Below, one piece after another: positions 19,366-29,265 of a DNA stretch of 64,000 bases (its first letter is position 1; the number at the start of each line of letters is the position of its first letter). Both the position numbers and the translations under genes were made by a program. The stretch is from Rhodospirillales bacterium (GTDB lineage Bacteria > Pseudomonadota > Alphaproteobacteria > Rhodospirillales > Defluviicoccaceae). The notes beneath the pieces were generated by a model. The model did not search any database and was not told where the DNA came from. It worked only from the letters and a program-made list of their open reading frames with translations. The stretch is taken from the NCBI GenBank assembly GCA_016712375.1, contig JADJRE010000018.1:1-64000 (forward strand). Reading direction: 5' to 3'.

Positions 19366-19821
19366 ATGAGCAACCACGCGGATCAGCCGGTCATCCCCCG
19401 AGGCGTGCTGCTGGGCGCCGCGGCGCTCCTCGGACTGGCCCTCCTTTCAGCCGGCGCTGGCCGCATTACCGGTATCGGCACGCTGCATCTGCCGCCGGCC
19501 GATGCCGGAGAGAGCCGCGACCTGCGCTTTGAAGACCGGGCCGACGGCGCCGTCGTGATTTACGACGCCCGCGCACAGCGCGCGATCGAAGTCCTTGCGC
19601 CCGGCACCAATGGCTTCATCCGGGGGGTGATGCGGGGGCTGGCGCGTGAGCGGATGCTGCGAGGTATCGGCGCCGAACGGCCGTTCCGTCTGGTCCGCGA
19701 CAATGACAACCGCCTGTTGCTCTCGGACCCGGCTACCGGCCGGCTGATCGGCCTGGATGCCTTCGGAATTACCAACGCAGAAGCCTTCGCGCGACTGCTG
19801 GCAGATAAGGATCGGACGTGA
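19366..19821 (+). CDS. puhC: Photosynthetic complex assembly protein PuhC
   Basis: 151-residue protein with one N-terminal membrane helix (residues about 13-30) and a periplasmic domain with conserved GFIRGVMRGLARERML and RPFRLVRDNDNRLLLSDPATG. It is needed for normal reaction-centre/LH1 assembly. The frame is intact, and its TGA overlaps the acsF ATG (TGATG). Confidence 0.93.
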   Translation: MSNHADQPVIPRGVLLGAAALLGLALLSAGAGRITGIGTLHLPPADAGESRDLRFEDRADGAVVIYDARAQRAIEVLAPGTNGFIRGVMRGLARERMLRGIGAERPFRLVRDNDNRLLLSDPATGRLIGLDAFGITNAEAFARLLADKDRT

Positions 19822-20883
19822 TGGATGGCGCTACCGTGACCGTCGTCGGCAATGAGGCGACGAACCTCGCGAAGGCCGACACCCTGTTGTCGCCCCGGTT
19901 CTACACGACCGATTTCGCGGCCATGGAGCGTCTCGACGTCTCGTTGATCCGCGAGGAATGGGACAGGCTCATTGCGGAGTTTCGACATGATGGAAATCGA
20001 CGTCACTTCAAGCGAACCGATGCATTCCGGCGACGCCGTCGACCGGATGCCGGAAGCGTTGCGCGAGGAGTTCCTGGACTTCCTGATCTCGTCGATCACC
20101 GCCGAGTTCTCGGGATGCATCCTTTACGCCGACATCAAGACCAGGGTCACCAACCCGGACGTTCGCACGCTCATGGGCTACATGAGCCGTGACGAGGCCC
20201 GACATGCCAACTTCATCAACGAGTCGCTTGCGGATTTCGGACTGGCCGTTGATCTGGGTGTTTTGAAGAAGGTTAAGAAGTACAAGTACTTCAGTCCGAA
20301 GTTTATTTTCTATGCGACGTATCTGTCCGAGAAGATCGGCTACGCGCGCTACATCACCATCTTCCGGCAGATCGAGCGCAGCCCCACCCGGCGGTTTCAT
20401 CCGATCTTCGGCTGGTTCAAAGAATGGTGCAACGATGAGTTCCGGCACGGCGAAGCGTTCGCGCTGCTGATGCGGGCGAACCCGCACCTTCTGCAGGGGC
20501 TGAACACCCTCTGGATCAAGTTCTTCATTCTTGCCGTGTTCGCGACAATGTACGTGCGCGATCACACCCGCCCGGCGTTCTATGCAGCACTCGATCTGGA
20601 TCCGACCGACTTCGACCGCACGGTGTTTCGTGTCACGACCGACATCATGCGTCAGGTTTTCCCGCTGACCCTTGACATCGACAACCCGGCCTTCGTCAGC
20701 GGTCTTGAACGGTTGCGACGGATCGCCGTTGCCAAAGCAGCGGTCAGCGCGCGCGGCGGCCTGCTGGCGCCGGTGCGGTCGGGGGTTCTCAGCGCCGCCG
20801 CCGCCGTCTTTGTCCGCCTGTATCTGCTGCCTGCGCACCGCAACATGCTTCCGGCGCAGACGCGACTAACTCCCGCCTGGTAG
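19821..20883 (+). CDS. acsF: Aerobic Mg-protoporphyrin IX monomethyl ester (oxidative) cyclase, frameshifted
   Basis: Di-iron membrane-associated enzyme that closes ring E using O2. The N-terminal part (TLLSPRFYTTDFAAMERLD, REEWDRLIAEFRHDGNRRHF) is in the first frame. From about 20030 homology continues one frame over (MPEALREEFLDFLISSITAEFSG onward). The di-iron ligands appear as FLDFLISSITAEFSG, SRDEARHANF and WCNDEFRHGEAFAL (E..EARH and E/DEFRH motifs). The repaired length of about 353 aa is normal. It lies between puhC and puhE. An oxygen-independent cyclase, bchE, lies 2.2 kb downstream. Confidence 0.94.
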
Positions 20884-20898
20884 CGAAAGACGCACGCG

Positions 20899-21819
20899 AT
20901 GGCGCAGTACGCCCTGCCGGTTCTGTTTACGCTGATCGTGTGGTGGCTGACGACGGGCTTAGTCCTGCTGGCCGTGAACTGCCGGCGCGTCACCTACCCG
21001 TGGAGCCTGTCGCTCGCGACCTTGCTCCTCGCCGGCTCCCTTCTGTGCCTGCAGTGGGTCAGCGATGAGACCTCGGTAGCGGCGGCGTACCTCGCGTTCT
21101 GCTGCGGCGTGCTGATCTGGGGCTGGCTGGAGGTCAGCTACTACACCGGCATGGTTACCGGCCCGCGACCGCAGGCCTGTCCGGCTGGCGTTACCGGGTG
21201 GCGGCGGTTCTGGCTTGCGCTTAAAGCCAGTCTTTATCATGAACTGGCAATCATCGTACTTGGGGGTCTCGTCATTCTGCTGACCTGGCAGGCGCCAAAT
21301 CAGGTCGGTACCTGGACTTTCGTCATTCTCTGGCTGATGCGATGGAGCGCGAAGCTCAATATTTTCTTTGGCGTACCCAACATCAACCTGCAGTGGTTTC
21401 CAGAACACCTGCGTTACCTGGACAGCTTCATCGTCCGGCGGCCGATGAACCCGCTCTTCCCGCTGTCGATCATGGCTTCCCTCGTCACCGCCGGACTGGT
21501 GCTGTCCAGCCTCACCCACGGCGACGCAGCACCAGAAGACGTCGCTGCCGCGCTGCTGCTGGGAACCCTCATCCTCCTTGCCATTCTAGAGCACGGGTTC
21601 CTGGTGTTGCCGTTGCACGACTCGGTTCTGTGGCACTGGGCATTGCCGGCTATCAGCCGGGGCGATGACCCGCCCGCACAACACGGGATCTCAGCACCGG
21701 GGATCCCAACATCGGCCGGTGGCTTCCGCCGCCAGGCCGGGCCGCCTGCCGATCTCGACGCCGCTGTCGCCTACGGTCCGTCGCCGCCGCGATCGGTTCC
21801 TTGCAGCAACGGGAGGTAA
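20899..21819 (+). CDS. puhE: Putative photosynthetic complex assembly protein PuhE
   Basis: 306-residue membrane protein with about seven hydrophobic segments, including the PuhE-like FFGVPNINLQWFPEHLRYLDSF (near residues 155-176). Its exact job is unknown; it is consistently found after acsF or puhC in purple bacterial PGCs. The C-terminal 50 residues are Pro/Ser-rich and non-membrane. The hemA ATG follows after a GGGAGG Shine-Dalgarno. Confidence 0.85.
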   Translation: MAQYALPVLFTLIVWWLTTGLVLLAVNCRRVTYPWSLSLATLLLAGSLLCLQWVSDETSVAAAYLAFCCGVLIWGWLEVSYYTGMVTGPRPQACPAGVTGWRRFWLALKASLYHELAIIVLGGLVILLTWQAPNQVGTWTFVILWLMRWSAKLNIFFGVPNINLQWFPEHLRYLDSFIVRRPMNPLFPLSIMASLVTAGLVLSSLTHGDAAPEDVAAALLLGTLILLAILEHGFLVLPLHDSVLWHWALPAISRGDDPPAQHGISAPGIPTSAGGFRRQAGPPADLDAAVAYGPSPPRSVPCSNGR

Positions 21820-21821
21820 CC

Positions 21822-23033
21822 ATGGACTACCAGAAGTTCTTCGCGCGCGAGTTGCAAAACTTGAAGGGCGAAGGCCGCTACCGGGTGTTCGCCGACATCG
21901 AACGGCACGCCGGTGACTTTCCACACGCGACGCACCATCGGCAGCGGGGTGCTGCCGAGGTAACCGTCTGGTGCTCCAATGATTACCTGGGTATGGGCCA
22001 ACATCCGGCGGTGCTGGCGGCGATGCGCGAAGCGCTGGACAGCTGCGGCGCTGGAGCCGGTGGAACACGCAACATTTCCGGCACCAACCACCATCTGGTG
22101 CTGCTGGAACAGGAATTGGCCGATCTTCACCACACCGAGGCGGCGCTGGTGTTCACGTCCGGATACGTCTCCAACCTGGCCTCGCTGCAGACGTTGGCGG
22201 CAAGGCTGCCGGGATGCGTCGTCCTGTCGGATGAAATGAACCACGCCTCGATGATCGAGGGCATCCGGCATTCACGCGCGGAAAAGCAGATCTTCCGGCA
22301 CAACGATCCGGCGGACCTCGATCGACAGTTGAGCGCGATCGACCCGCAGCGGCCGAAGCTCGTCGTCTTCGAGTCGGTGTACTCCATGGATGGCGACATT
22401 GCGCCGATCAACGAGATCTGCGACGTAGCCGACAAGCACGGCGCCATGACGTATCTCGACGAAGTGCACGCTGTTGGGCTTTATGGAGCGCGCGGTGGCG
22501 GCGTTTCGGAGCGGGAAGGGGCGGCGCACCGGCTGACGGTAATCGAGGGGACGCTGGCGAAGGCGTTCGGCGTGCTCGGCGGCTACATTGCCGGCTCGGC
22601 GGCGGTCTGCGATTTCGTCCGCAGCTTCGCGTCAGCCTTCATCTTTACCACCGCGCTGCCGCCGACGGTAGCCGCGGGTGCCTGCGCCAGCATCCGCCAC
22701 CTGAAGCGGAGCTCTGCGGAGCGCGAGCGCCAGCAGGAGCGCGTCCAAACCTTCCGCCGCCGTCTCGATGCCGTCGGCGTGCCGCATTACGACAATCCAA
22801 GCCACATCGTCCCGGTGATGGTCGGCGATCCGGTGCGGTGCAAGCAGATCACCGACATCCTGCTGGAGCACTACGGCATCTATGTACAGCCGATCAATTA
22901 TCCGACGGTGCCGCGCGGCACCGAGCGGCTGCGGATCATGCCTTCGCCGCTGCATTCCGATGCCGAGATCGAGCACTTCGTCAGCGCGCTATCGAGCATC
23001 TGGTCGGAGCTCAGCCTGAAGCGGGCGGCCTGA
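21822..23033 (+). CDS. hemA: 5-aminolevulinate synthase (first copy)
   Basis: PLP enzyme that condenses glycine and succinyl-CoA, the entry step of the C4 tetrapyrrole pathway. 403 aa, intact. Motifs include VWCSNDYLGMGQHP, GAGAGGTRNISGTN, DEVHAVGLYGARGGG, and IEGTLAKAFGVLGGY with the PLP-binding Lys. ATG 21822 is chosen for its GGGAGG ribosome site and the family start MDYQKFFARE. Location inside the PGC suggests co-regulation with pigment synthesis. A second, divergent copy begins at 63378. Confidence 0.97.
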   Translation: MDYQKFFARELQNLKGEGRYRVFADIERHAGDFPHATHHRQRGAAEVTVWCSNDYLGMGQHPAVLAAMREALDSCGAGAGGTRNISGTNHHLVLLEQELADLHHTEAALVFTSGYVSNLASLQTLAARLPGCVVLSDEMNHASMIEGIRHSRAEKQIFRHNDPADLDRQLSAIDPQRPKLVVFESVYSMDGDIAPINEICDVADKHGAMTYLDEVHAVGLYGARGGGVSEREGAAHRLTVIEGTLAKAFGVLGGYIAGSAAVCDFVRSFASAFIFTTALPPTVAAGACASIRHLKRSSAERERQQERVQTFRRRLDAVGVPHYDNPSHIVPVMVGDPVRCKQITDILLEHYGIYVQPINYPTVPRGTERLRIMPSPLHSDAEIEHFVSALSSIWSELSLKRAA

Positions 23034-23059
23034 CGACCGCACAGTTGCCGGAGGACGCC

Positions 23060-24686
23060 ATGCGCATCGTGCTCATCCATCCCAACTACCATTCCGGCGG
23101 CGCTGAGATCGCCGGCAACTGGCCGCCGGCGTGGGTCGCCTATCTGGCGGGGTCGCTTAAGGCGGCGGGCTTCAGCGACGTCCGATTCATCGACGCCATG
23201 ACCAACGATCTGTCCGACGAGGAACTGCGTCAGCAGATCATCGCGCATCAGCCGGATATCGTCGGAGCCACGGCGATCACACCCTCCATTTACAAGGCTG
23301 AACGGGCGCTGCAGATCGCCAAGGAGGTGAATGATCGGACGATCACAATCCTCGGCGGTGTGCACGCCACCTTCATGTACAAGCAGGTGCTGAGCGAGGC
23401 GCCGTGGATCGACGTGATCGTCCGTGGCGAGGGCGAGGAGATCCTGGTCGAGCTGGTCCGCGGGATCGACGACGGGCGATGGCCGGCGGAGCGGCACGCC
23501 ATCAAGGGCCTAGCCTTCCGCGATGCCAACAGCATCGTCGCCACCACCGCTGCTCCAACGGTGCAGAACCTGGATGCCATCGCGCCTGATTGGGGCCTGC
23601 TGGAGTGGGAGAAGTACCAGTACATCCCGCTGGGCGTGCGGGTGGCCATCCCCAACATGGCGCGCGGCTGCCCGTTCACCTGCTCGTTCTGCTCGCAGTG
23701 GAAGTTCTGGCGCGACTATCGGATCCGCGACCCGAAGAAGGTGGTGGATGAAATCGAGGCGCTTGTCCGCGATCATCAGGTGGGGTTCTTCATCCTTGCC
23801 GACGAAGAGCCGACGATCCATCGGCAGAAGTTCGTTGCCTTCTGCCACGAGCTGATCAACCGCGGCCTGCCAGACAAGGTCAAGTGGGGGATCAACACCC
23901 GGGTGACCGACGTGCTGCGCGATGAAGCACTGCTGCCGCTGTACCATCGGGCGGGTCTGGTGCACGTCTCCCTCGGCACTGAAGCGGCGGCGCAACTGAA
24001 GCTCGACCGCTTCAATAAGGAAACGACGGTGGCCCAGAACGGCAAGGCGATCCGACTGCTGCGCGATGCGGGGATCGTCGTCGAGGCGCAGTTCATCGTC
24101 GGCCTGGAGAACGAGACGGCGGAGACGCTGGAAGAAACCTACCGAATGGCGCGCGACTGGAAGCCGGACCTGGTGAATTGGGCGATGTACACGCCGTGGC
24201 CGTTCTCCAACCTGTTCCATGACCTGGGAGACAAAGTCGAGATCTTCGATTACGAGAAATACAACTTCGTTACGCCGATCATCAAGCCGGAGGCGATGGA
24301 TCGTGCCGAGCTGCTGGACCGGGTGATGCACAATTACCGGCGCTTCTACAGCCACAAAGCCCTGTTTTCATATCCGTGGGCGGGTTCCGGGGTTCCGGCG
24401 GCGCTACCTGCTCGGCTGCCTCAAGGCATTCCTCAAGGCTGGGTTCCAGCGCAAGTTTTACGACCTGGGCAAGGTGCACTACTGGGGACCACAGTCGAAA
24501 CGGCGGGTCGATTTTCATTTCGATTCCAGCCGCACGATCGCTCCGGCGCAGATGCAGGACTGGGAGGCGGCAGCCGATCGCGCGCGCAAGGCGAGGGAAC
24601 GCCGGGCTTCGGTGAAGGCGTGCGGAGGCGGCAATCAGCAATTGCCGGAAGCGGAACCTCGCATTCCAGCGTCAGCGGCGGAGTAG
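23060..24686 (+). CDS. bchE: Anaerobic Mg-protoporphyrin IX monomethyl ester cyclase (radical SAM, B12), frameshift near 3' end
   Basis: Oxygen-independent ring-E cyclase. It has an N-terminal B12-binding domain (LIHPNYHSGGAEIAGNWPP, GATAITPSIY) and a radical SAM core with CPFTCSFC (CxxxCxxC) near residue 205. GGAGG precedes ATG 23060. Near 24384 the sequence changes frame: SHKALFSYPWAGSG is followed, one frame over, by RRRYLLGCLKAFLKAGFQRK, YDLGKVHYWGPQSKRRVDF and the usual C-terminus. The repaired length of about 541 aa is normal. It is followed by bchJ, as in other PGCs. Confidence 0.95.
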
Positions 24687-24691
24687 AGGCC

Positions 24692-25371
24692 GTGACCAAC
24701 TTTTCGCCGCGGTTGCAAACGCTGTCCGGCGAGGCGATCCTGGATATGTCGGGGCGGTGCTCACCGGCTGGTAACGACAAACGTCGCAGCCGGGACGCGT
24801 TGGTCCGAATGCCATCACCCGCATGGCGGATGCTCTCGACGCCGAGATCGGGCCGGCGGCGACGCGCCGGCTGTTCAGCGCCTGCGGGCTGGCCGGCTAC
24901 CTGGACGCGGCTCCCGAACACATGGTCGATGAGCGCGAGGTTGCAGCACTGCATGCGGTAATCGCCGCCGAACTCGATCCCGAAACGGCGCGGATCGTCT
25001 CATGGTCGGCCGGCGCGCGAACCGGCGACTACCTGCTCGCCAGAAGGATCCCACAGGCGGCGCAGCGGCTGTTGCGGGTCCTTCCCTCGCGGTTGGCGAG
25101 CCGGTTCTTACTGGCGGCAGTCCAGCGCAACGCCTGGACGTTCGTCGGCAGCGGCGACTTCCGCGTGACCTCCGGCGTTCCGGTGCGGATCACCATCTCA
25201 GGCTGCCCGATCTGTCGTGACGTTGCGGCGGGAGCCCCACGTTGCGGGTATTTTGCAGCCACCTTTCAGCGCCTTTACCGCACGCTTGTCCATCCCAAGG
25301 CTGAGGTTCGCGAAATCGCTTGCACGGCCGGCGAAACGAGGAGGTGCGAGTTCGAGATCCGTTGGCCGTAG
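24692..25371 (+). CDS. bchJ: Bacteriochlorophyll biosynthesis protein BchJ (4-vinyl reductase-like), frameshifted N-terminus
   Basis: BchJ carries a V4R-type domain and is needed for full bacteriochlorophyll synthesis. It was once proposed to be the 8-vinyl reductase but is now thought accessory to BchE. The clear family core runs from VGPNAITRMADALDAEIG to CEFEIRWP, with ISGCPICRDVAAGAPRCGYFAATFQRLY near the end; the Cys-rich patch is typical. The likely start GTG at 24692 (VTNFSPRLQTLSG) is in a different frame from the core, so an indel lies near 24800. A truncated start at 24823 is the only uninterrupted alternative. Confidence 0.88.
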
Positions 25372-25591
25372 CGGGGCGCAGGGGCGCGCGGTAGCGCCGG
25401 TCGCGGCAAGACGCGGGCGGGGACGAAGCTCTCCAGGACACGGTTATGGATATCGGTCTGCCGCGGGGGCGCCGGGCGGCGGCCCGGGCTCCCGTGTCAG
25501 ACCGGACTTTACGTGTCTTGGGGCAGACTCGATCGCGTTCTATATTTCTGATATACGGCCTGCCAATACCGAGCCCGAAGGCGCTTAGAAG

Positions 25592-26947
25592 ATGATAACA
25601 ACCAGCATTGCGCAACCTGACATTACCATTGTCCTCGATCAGGCCGGGATTATCCGGGAGGCCAGGCTGTCGAGAGAGGTTGCAAGCGGCAGTGTCGATG
25701 AATGGATCGGGCGGGCCTGGACCGAAACCGTCGCCGACGTCGGTGCCGACAAGGTGCGGCGGATGATGGAAGACGCCCAGCGCAACGGTGCCTCCGCGTT
25801 TCGACAGATCAATCAGCGCTTTCCAAGCGGCATCGAGATCCCGATTGAATACACCGCCGTCTCCTTGGGTGAAAAAAGCGGCTTGATTGCCGTCGGAAAA
25901 AGCCTTGAAGCGGTTGCCGAGCTGCAGTCCCGGCTGGTGGCAGCACAGCATGCCATGGAGCGGGACTACTGGAAGCTCCGCGAGGCAGAATCACGCTATC
26001 GCCTGCTGTTCGATGCCTCCAACGAGGCGGTGCTGCTCGTGCGTGCAGCGAACCTGCTCATTATCGAAGCCAACCCGGCGGCGATCCGCGCGCTCGGGGT
26101 AGCGCCCGATGGCCTGGACCTGCTGCAGGAGGTGGCGCCGGAGGACCGAAGTGCGGTTCAGGGGATGCTGAGCCGGGTGCGTGATCACGGCAACGCGCCG
26201 GGTCTGCTGATTCACCTCGGCCGCAACCGTCAACCGTGGCTGGTGCGCGCGTCGATCATGACGGCGCAACCGGGCTCAATCTTTCTCCTGCAGTTGTCGC
26301 CGGCGGGCCTCGCACCGATCGAGGCCGACAACGACGATGCGCTTGAGGTTGCGCAGTTGATCGAGCGTCTGCCGGACGGCTTCGTCGTGATCGACGAAGA
26401 GGGGATTGTCCTGCGGGCCAATCGGGCATTCCTTGATCTTGCGCAAGCGGGCTCAGAAGCGATGGTGCTGGGTCAACGTCTCGGACGATGGCTCGGCCGA
26501 CCAGGTGCCGACCTTAAGGTCCTGCTCTCCAGCATTCAGCAGCATTGCCTGGTGCGCTTGTTCGCGACGTCGATCCACGGGGACCTCGGTGTTGATGTTG
26601 ACGTGGAGATCTCGGCCGCGGCGTTGTCCGACAGCAAGGCTTCGCCGATCGGGATCGTCATCCGTGCGGTTGGCCATAGGCTTCCACTGGGCGGTGTCGG
26701 CGACAGTCTCGGCTCGATGCTCAACGCGCTTACCGAGGAGGTGGGTAAGAGCCCGCTGAGCGAACTGGTGCGGCAAACGGTCGGTGTCGTCGAACGGCAT
26801 TATATCGAAGCGGCGCTTCAGCTGACCCGCGGCAATCGGACGCTTACGGCCGAGCTCCTCGGGCTCAGTCGGCAGAGCCTGTATGCGAAGCTCAATCGCT
26901 ACGGACTTGAGGGTGAGGCCGACGGCAACATACGCAGAGTCAGGTGA
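25592..26947 (+). CDS. ppsR2: Second PpsR-type regulator (PpsR2)
   Basis: 451-residue PpsR paralogue: PAS domains, a Q-linker (SRLVAAQHAMERDYWKLREAESRY, split here about residues 112-135) and a C-terminal Fis-type HTH (LTAELLGLSRQSLYAKLNRYG). Intact. It is clearly diverged from PpsR1. The residue before IEAAL is Tyr, so the HTH-linked redox Cys is absent. It is translationally coupled to bphP (GTGA overlap at 26944-26947). In Rhodopseudomonas palustris and Bradyrhizobium the PpsR beside BphP1 is the phytochrome's direct partner; the same is inferred here. No PpsR operator was seen in the 220 bases upstream. Confidence 0.9.
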   Translation: MITTSIAQPDITIVLDQAGIIREARLSREVASGSVDEWIGRAWTETVADVGADKVRRMMEDAQRNGASAFRQINQRFPSGIEIPIEYTAVSLGEKSGLIAVGKSLEAVAELQSRLVAAQHAMERDYWKLREAESRYRLLFDASNEAVLLVRAANLLIIEANPAAIRALGVAPDGLDLLQEVAPEDRSAVQGMLSRVRDHGNAPGLLIHLGRNRQPWLVRASIMTAQPGSIFLLQLSPAGLAPIEADNDDALEVAQLIERLPDGFVVIDEEGIVLRANRAFLDLAQAGSEAMVLGQRLGRWLGRPGADLKVLLSSIQQHCLVRLFATSIHGDLGVDVDVEISAAALSDSKASPIGIVIRAVGHRLPLGGVGDSLGSMLNALTEEVGKSPLSELVRQTVGVVERHYIEAALQLTRGNRTLTAELLGLSRQSLYAKLNRYGLEGEADGNIRRVR

Positions 26948-29143
26948 CGCAAGGCGGCTTTCCGAGCCTGGGTGTATGCCGCTCTCCGGCGCCGGGGTTC
27001 GGCGAAGCTGACCTATCAAATTGCGAGCGAGAACAGATACATCTCGCGGACTCGATCCAGCCGCACGGTGCCCTGCTGGTGGTCAGCGAACCTGACCACG
27101 TTATCTTGCAGGCGAGCGCAAATGCCGCCGAGTTCCTTAATCTTCGACAAGATGTCCTGGGGTGCCGCCTCAGCGAGGTGAGGGGCGACCTGGTCGAGCG
27201 CATCCAGCCCTTGCTGTCCACGTCGTTGCAGCGCATTCCCACCGCCGTGCAATGCCACATCGGTGAGTGCGCTGCTCCATTCGATGGGCTGATGCATCGA
27301 CCGCCCGCGGGCGGCCTCGTCATCGAGCTGGAGACGCCGGGTCCTGCCGCCAAGATGGCCAGCAGCATCGAGGTGTCGCTGCGTACCGTCATCGAGTGCG
27401 ACTCGCTGTCGGCGCTCTGCGACGAAGCAGCGCGGATGTTCAAGAAGCTGACCGGCTACGACCGGGTGATGGTGTACCGTTTTGACGAGGAGGGACACGG
27501 CGAGGTTTGTGCGGAGCACCGCAATCCGGACCTCGAACCATTTCTCGGCATGCGCTATCCGGCGTCAGATATCCCGCAGATCGCGCGCGCGTTGTACCAG
27601 CGCAATCGCATCCGCTTGCTGGTTGATGTCGAATACAAGCCCGTCCCGGTGATGCCGCGCCTGTCGCCACTGACCGGGTTGCAGCTGGATATGTCGCTGT
27701 GCTCGTTACGCAGCATGTCGCCGATCCACATCCAGTACCTGAAGAATATGGGCGTCACCGCAACCCTCGTTGTCTCTCTCGTGGTCGGCGGACGCCTTTG
27801 GGGCCTCATTGCCTGTCATCACTACGCCGCCCGGTGGATCCCTTTATGGCACCCGAGCGGTTTGTGAACTGCTGGCGGAAACCATCGCCACGCGCATCGC
27901 CGCGCTGGAAAGCTTCATTCAGGGGGACGCCGAATTGACGGTTCGGCGGCTGGAGCAGCGCATGATTTCGGCGATTTTCCGCGACGGGGATTGGCGGAGC
28001 GCCTTCTGCGACAGCCCCAAGACGTTGCTGCAGCCGCTCAAGGCCACGGGCACCGCTCTGCTCTTCAGACACGACGTCGTCTCCGTTGGCGAGGTACCCG
28101 GTACGGCGGAGCTTCGTGAGGTCGGCGCTTGGCTCGATCAGCAGCCGTGTCGTCCCGTGCTCGCAACGGCGTCGCTGGGTATCGATGAGCCTGCGTTCGC
28201 CGCTCTCCGGTCGGTCGCGAGTGGCATTCTTGCCGTGCCCGTGTCGAGCTCGCCGGGAGAGTATCTGATCTGGCTCCGACCGGAGCGGGTGCGAACCATC
28301 ACCTGGGGCGGCGACCCATCGAAAGCGGTCGTCATCGGGGACGATCCATCCCACTTGTCACCCCGTCGATCTTTTGCCCAGTGGCATCAGCTTGTGGAAG
28401 GCACCTCGGAACCGTGGACGCGGGCCGATCTCGCCATGGCGCGACTGATCGGCGAGACAGTGTCGATTGTGTTGCTGCAGTTCCGATCGGTTCGACTTCT
28501 GATCGCCCAGGATCAGCTGGACAGGGTTCGCCAGAAGGTTGGTGCCTCCGAACTGCCGGTTGCAATCGCCGATGCGGGTGGGCGCATCCTGCTGACCAAC
28601 GACGCGTTCAGGCAACTGCTGCAGGTGGGTTCCTTGCCCGTACTGTGTCTGCGCGACTTGTCGGGCTGCTTTGCTGATCTCGATGATGCCCGCTGGCGGC
28701 TTGAAGACCTGCTGACCGATCGCCGGAGTTGGCGAGCAGAAGTACGGCTGAAGGCGCGCGAGGGCGAGGCGAGGCCGGTACTTGTCACTGCCGATCCGGT
28801 TTTCTCTTCGCCCGATCGGCTGCTTGGCTTCGTCGTCCAGTTCACCGACTTGCGCGAACGCAAGGCCGCCGAAGATGCGCGTCTGCGCTTCCAAAGCGGC
28901 GTACTCGGCGAGAACAGGCTGCGATCGCCTGGCGTTGGCTGCGAGTCGAGTCCACTGTATCGGAAACTGCTGTACGCTGTCTTCGGCAATGCCCAGCTGG
29001 CGGCGCTCGAGATCACTCACAGCGCAGACATAGCGCGCATTCCCGAGAGCCTGGAGAGCGTGCGGCTATCAGTCAGCCGGACAGCCGAACTGCTGGAGCG
29101 CCTGCTGCAACATGCATCCTCGGCGGCGGGTAAGGACGGCTGA
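26944..29143 (+). CDS. bphP: Bacteriophytochrome (BphP1 type, no kinase domain), frameshifted
   Basis: Red/far-red photoreceptor with PAS-GAF-PHY and a C-terminal PAS/helical output region. The biliverdin Cys is in DLSNCEREQIHLADSIQPHG (PAS N-terminus). The GAF domain has YPASDIPQIARALY (DIP motif) and SPIHIQYLKNMGV. The PHY tongue has SPRRSFAQW (PRxSF). The end (ENRLRSP... GNAQLAALEITHS) resembles the R. palustris BphP1 end and lacks H and N boxes of a histidine kinase. Near 27835 the GAF domain changes frame (CHHYAARWIPLW, then GTRAVCELLAETIATRI one frame over). The repaired length is about 732 aa. The GTG start overlaps the ppsR2 stop. Confidence 0.93.
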
Positions 29144-29161
29144 GTGCATCCGCTCGCCGAA

Positions 29162-29191
29162 GGCAGTCTGCCCGTCGTCGTGGCGACTGCC
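29162..29191. terminator. Possible bidirectional terminator hairpin between bphP and hmuO
   Basis: GGCAGTC...GACTGCC, a perfect 7-bp stem with a 16-base loop, in the 120-base gap between the convergent ends of bphP and hmuO. There is no clear T-run, so a rho-independent role is tentative. Confidence 0.35.
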
Positions 29192-29265
29192 AGTCGCTCC
29201 GTTTAAAGCTCGATCATTCCTCCGGCGGCGGCGGTAGGCGCTGAGCTGCGGCCTGGCTTGGTGGT

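Noticed and set aside
25372..25591. A PpsR operator upstream of ppsR2 at TGTCTTGGGGCAGACTCG
   Set aside because: The right half is TCG, not ACA, and nearby sequence lacks the TGTCAA pattern seen at the other sites.
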